Shown piece after piece: positions 61,764 to 64,000 of a DNA stretch of 64,000 bases; the first letter of the stretch is position 1, and each line of letters opens with the position of its first letter. Position numbers and translations under genes: made by a program. The notes under the pieces were generated by a model that was given only the letters and a program-made list of their open reading frames with translations, had not been told where the DNA came from and ran no database searches. Source of the stretch: Halopiger aswanensis (GTDB lineage: Archaea > Halobacteriota > Halobacteria > Halobacteriales > Natrialbaceae); assembly GCF_003610195.1 (NCBI RefSeq), contig NZ_RAPO01000004.1, positions 372,001-436,000 of the forward strand. The letters run 5' to 3'.

Positions 61764-62774
61764 ATGACGAACGAAACGCCCTCGTGTTGTTCGCCCTCGA
61801 AGGGCGGATCGCGGACGACCCGCGACGCGACGACCGACCGCGACGGCGAGTCCGCTTCGGCGGCGAAGGACGCCGCGGCGGGGGAGGCGGCGTCGGCGAA
61901 CGCGAAACCGACCGGCAACGAAACCCGGATGCGCCGCCTTTTGGGCGGTACGTTCCGCATGGGAACCGATTCCGAGGTCGGCTTCGAGGACGACGGGGAG
62001 GGCCCGGCCCGCGAGGTCGTCGTAGATCCGTTCGCCGCCGGCATACACGCCGTGACGAACGCGGAGTTCTACGAGTTCGTCCGGGAGACGGGGTACACCA
62101 CCGACGCCGAGCGCCACGGCTGGTCGTTCGTCTTCGAGGAGTTCCTCACGCCCGACGCCCGCGAGCACGTTGTCGGCACGTCCGGTGCGGCGGACTGGTG
62201 GGTCGGCGTCGAGGGTGCCTGCTGGTACCGTCCCAAAGGTCCCGGCTCGTCGATCGAAGACCGGCTCGACCACCCCGTGGTGCACGTCTCGTGGAACGAC
62301 GCGGTCGCGTACTGCGACTGGGCGGACCGGCGCCTCCCGACGGAAGCCGAGTGGGAATACGCCGCCCGCGGCGGGCGCGAGGGCACCCGGTTTCCTTGGG
62401 GCGACGAACTCGAACCCCACGGCGAACACCGGTGTAACGTCTGGCAGGGGTCGTTCCCGGAGCACAATACCGCCTCGGACGGGTACCTGGGAACGGCGCC
62501 CGTGGACGCCTTCGAACCCAACGGATACGGGCTGTACAACGTCGTCGGCAACGTCTGGGAGTGGTGCGCCGACTGGTTCGATCCCGACTACCACGAAACG
62601 ACCGCCGCCGAGAACCCGACCGGACCGGACGACGGTCGGGTGCGGTCGATGCGCGGCGGCTCCCACCTCTGTCACGAGTCGTGGTGCAATCGGTACCGCC
62701 TCGCTGCGCGGAGCAAGAACACGCCGGCGAGCTCGACGGGGAACATCGGGTTCCGGTGTGTTGCGAACGTTTGA
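61764..62774 (+). CDS. Formylglycine-generating enzyme (SUMF1/FGE family)
   Basis: A 336-residue FGE-sulfatase-domain protein. The first 50 residues are a low-complexity Cys/Ala/Glu-rich tail (PSCCSPSKGGS). The core has GGTFRMGTDSEVGFEDDGE, VDPFAAGIHAVTNAEFYEFV, HPVVHVSWNDAVAYCDWADR, RLPTEAEWEYAARGG, NGYGLYNVVGNVWEWC and the active-site segment SHLCHESWCNRYRLAARS, with two Cys five residues apart as in copper-dependent FGE, then NIGFRC. It would convert the Cys of Cys-type sulfatases to formylglycine. The sulfatase gene begins 46 nt downstream on the same strand, so the two form a functional pair. Confidence 0.9.
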   Translation: MTNETPSCCSPSKGGSRTTRDATTDRDGESASAAKDAAAGEAASANAKPTGNETRMRRLLGGTFRMGTDSEVGFEDDGEGPAREVVVDPFAAGIHAVTNAEFYEFVRETGYTTDAERHGWSFVFEEFLTPDAREHVVGTSGAADWWVGVEGACWYRPKGPGSSIEDRLDHPVVHVSWNDAVAYCDWADRRLPTEAEWEYAARGGREGTRFPWGDELEPHGEHRCNVWQGSFPEHNTASDGYLGTAPVDAFEPNGYGLYNVVGNVWEWCADWFDPDYHETTAAENPTGPDDGRVRSMRGGSHLCHESWCNRYRLAARSKNTPASSTGNIGFRCVANV

Positions 62775-62820
62775 ATCTCTCTCCCCGTGACTTAATGCAG
62801 TGGCGGGCGTAGGCCCCGCC

Positions 62821-64000
62821 GTGACTTCGAGCCGAGACCATCCAAACGTAGTGGTCGTCTTCACTGACCAGCAGCGCTGGGACACGGCCGGCTGTTACGG
62901 GAACCCGATGGACGTTACGCCGACGCTCGACGCGATGGCGGACCGGGGAACCCGTCTCGAACAGTGCGTTTCGTCGAATCCCGTCTGCGGCCCGCAGCGG
63001 GCATCGCTGCAGACGGGACAGTATCCAACTGAGTGCGGCATCTACCGCAACCTCATGAGCGGCGAGGCCGACTCGCCGATCGAAGACACCACGACGCTCG
63101 CCGACGCGTTCAACGACGCCGGGTATCGGACCGGCTACGTCGGCAAGTGGCACATCGCGAACACCCGCCTCGAGCCGGTACCCGAGCGGCTTCGCGGCGG
63201 CTACGAGGACTACTGGCTCGCTGCCGACGCCCTAGAGCACACCTCGCAAGCCTACGAGGGAACCCTGTACGACGGAGACTGTGAACCAGTCGAGTTCGAG
63301 GATCGGTACCGCGTGGACTTCTTGACCGATCACGCCGAGGAATTCATTGCCGACGAGAGCGACTCGGACGATCCCTTCTTCCTCTTCCTGTCGTACCTCG
63401 AGCCCCACCATCAGAACGATCAGGACACTTACGTCGCGCCGGACGGCTACGCCGAGGAGTTCGCTAACCCATGGGTGCCGCCGGACCTCGAGGGGCGGCC
63501 GGGCGACTGGTTCGAGGAACTCCCTGATTACTACGGCTGTTGTCGGCGGATCGACGAGAACCTCGAGCGCCTGCTCGCGACGCTCGAGCGCGAAGGTATC
63601 GACGACGAAACGATCGTCCTCTTCACGTCCGATCACGGCTGCCACTTCCGCACGCGTAACCGCGAGTACAAGCGATCGTGCCACGAATCGTCTATCCGAG
63701 TCCCCGCCGTTTTGCAGGGTCCCGGCTTCGATGACGGCGGCACCGTCGAAGACGTAGTGAGTCTGCTCGACCTTCCCGCGACGCTGCTCGATGCCGCTGA
63801 CGTCGAGGTGCCGGATTCGTTCCAGGGCGAGAGTGTTAGTCCGCTCGTCGCCGGGAACGAAGACGGAGCAAGCGGTGCCGAACGCGAGCGACCGGCCGAT
63901 GCTTTCATTCAGGTCAGCGAATCGGCGGTTGAGCGGACCCTCCGCACCGATCGCTGGACCTACTCGGTGTACGACCCCGACGCCGACCCGATAGACGATC
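62821..64000 (+). CDS. Cys-type sulfatase, N-terminal part (runs off the right edge)
   Basis: The frame starts with GTG at 62821 and remains open to the window end (393 codons). N-terminal metal-binding VVVFTDQQRWDTAGCYGNP, the sulfatase signature NPVCGPQRASLQTGQYPT with the C-x-P-x-R core (Cys 56, codon at 62986-62988), VGKWHIANTR, FLFLSYLEPHHQND, and the second metal site FTSDHGCHF (about 265-273). There is no signal peptide, so it would desulfate imported sugars. The upstream FGE gene would activate Cys 56. The substrate is probably a sulfated sugar or sulfated oligosaccharide; the C-terminus lies outside. Confidence 0.9.
   Translation, partial: MTSSRDHPNVVVVFTDQQRWDTAGCYGNPMDVTPTLDAMADRGTRLEQCVSSNPVCGPQRASLQTGQYPTECGIYRNLMSGEADSPIEDTTTLADAFNDAGYRTGYVGKWHIANTRLEPVPERLRGGYEDYWLAADALEHTSQAYEGTLYDGDCEPVEFEDRYRVDFLTDHAEEFIADESDSDDPFFLFLSYLEPHHQNDQDTYVAPDGYAEEFANPWVPPDLEGRPGDWFEELPDYYGCCRRIDENLERLLATLEREGIDDETIVLFTSDHGCHFRTRNREYKRSCHESSIRVPAVLQGPGFDDGGTVEDVVSLLDLPATLLDAADVEVPDSFQGESVSPLVAGNEDGASGAERERPADAFIQVSESAVERTLRTDRWTYSVYDPDADPIDD

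Noticed and set aside
1-64000. Search by eye for tRNA, rRNA, CRISPR arrays, complete insertion sequences and replication origins
   Set aside because: No cloverleaf-like genes, regularly spaced repeats, intact transposase genes or origin-type repeats with Cdc6/Orc genes were noticed.

Overview
The window is high-GC DNA coding for strongly acidic proteins (Asp/Glu rich, Lys poor). It has archaeal TATA boxes about 25-30 nt upstream of start codons (mostly leaderless genes), Tat-dependent lipoproteins, F420 enzymes, and TrmB- and IclR-type regulators. This fits a haloarchaeon (class Halobacteria, perhaps Natrialbaceae; genus not determinable here). About 38 protein genes are supported. No rRNA, tRNA, CRISPR array or intact mobile element was seen.

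The locus reads as a pectin (homogalacturonan and rhamnogalacturonan) utilisation island with accessory sugar-acid pathways. From left to right: the end of an FAD/Fe-S dehydrogenase; an enolase-superfamily sugar-acid dehydratase; a split UxaA/GarD-type dehydratase operon; an AT-rich regulatory gap; a TrmB-family regulator; a peptide-type ABC transporter operon (SBP, two permeases, two ATPases); a GH3 enzyme; an unrecognised 631-residue protein with a small coupled ORF and a Gfo/Idh/MocA dehydrogenase; a second GH3; a Tat-exported modular pectate lyase (PL1); a second ABC transporter with a fused ATPase; an SDR; a uronate dehydrogenase/galactarolactone cycloisomerase pair; a degenerate MBL-fold protein; a CE12-type rhamnogalacturonan acetylesterase; a KdgD-like dehydratase; ThuA; a DgoD-like galactonate dehydratase; an F420/FMN luciferase-like oxidoreductase; an esterase; a second DHDPS-family lyase; a ThDP enzyme; GH28; a second Gfo/Idh/MocA; a PPC-domain protein; Fno; a fourth enolase-superfamily enzyme; an IclR regulator; GH106 alpha-L-rhamnosidase; a PL11-like FG-GAP propeller; LplD-type GH4 alpha-galacturonidase; and formylglycine-generating enzyme beside a Cys-type sulfatase that runs off the right edge.

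Inferred working model: the exported PL1 lyase cuts pectin outside the cell and the two ABC systems import oligosaccharides. The remaining hydrolases and esterases (GH28, GH4, GH106, GH3, CE12, PL11-like) have no signal peptides, so they would finish the work in the cytoplasm. Galacturonate would then be oxidised by Udh to galactarolactone, opened by Gci, and converted through KdgD to 2-oxoglutarate semialdehyde. The UxaA/GarD proteins could supply a parallel galactarate or altronate dehydratase. DgoD would handle galactonate from side-chain galactose.

Two palindromic motifs recur in the same intergenic gaps and look like operators of this regulon: GTTCCC-N5-GGGAAC (including one at the iclR promoter) and a 20-bp motif close to TTACARYMGTAYGNNNGTAA. 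Several gaps also hold gene relics: GH4 C-terminus, Gfo/Idh/MocA C-terminus, Tat-lipoprotein N-terminus and IS5-type transposase N-terminus. These show that the island has been rearranged and is losing duplicated genes.
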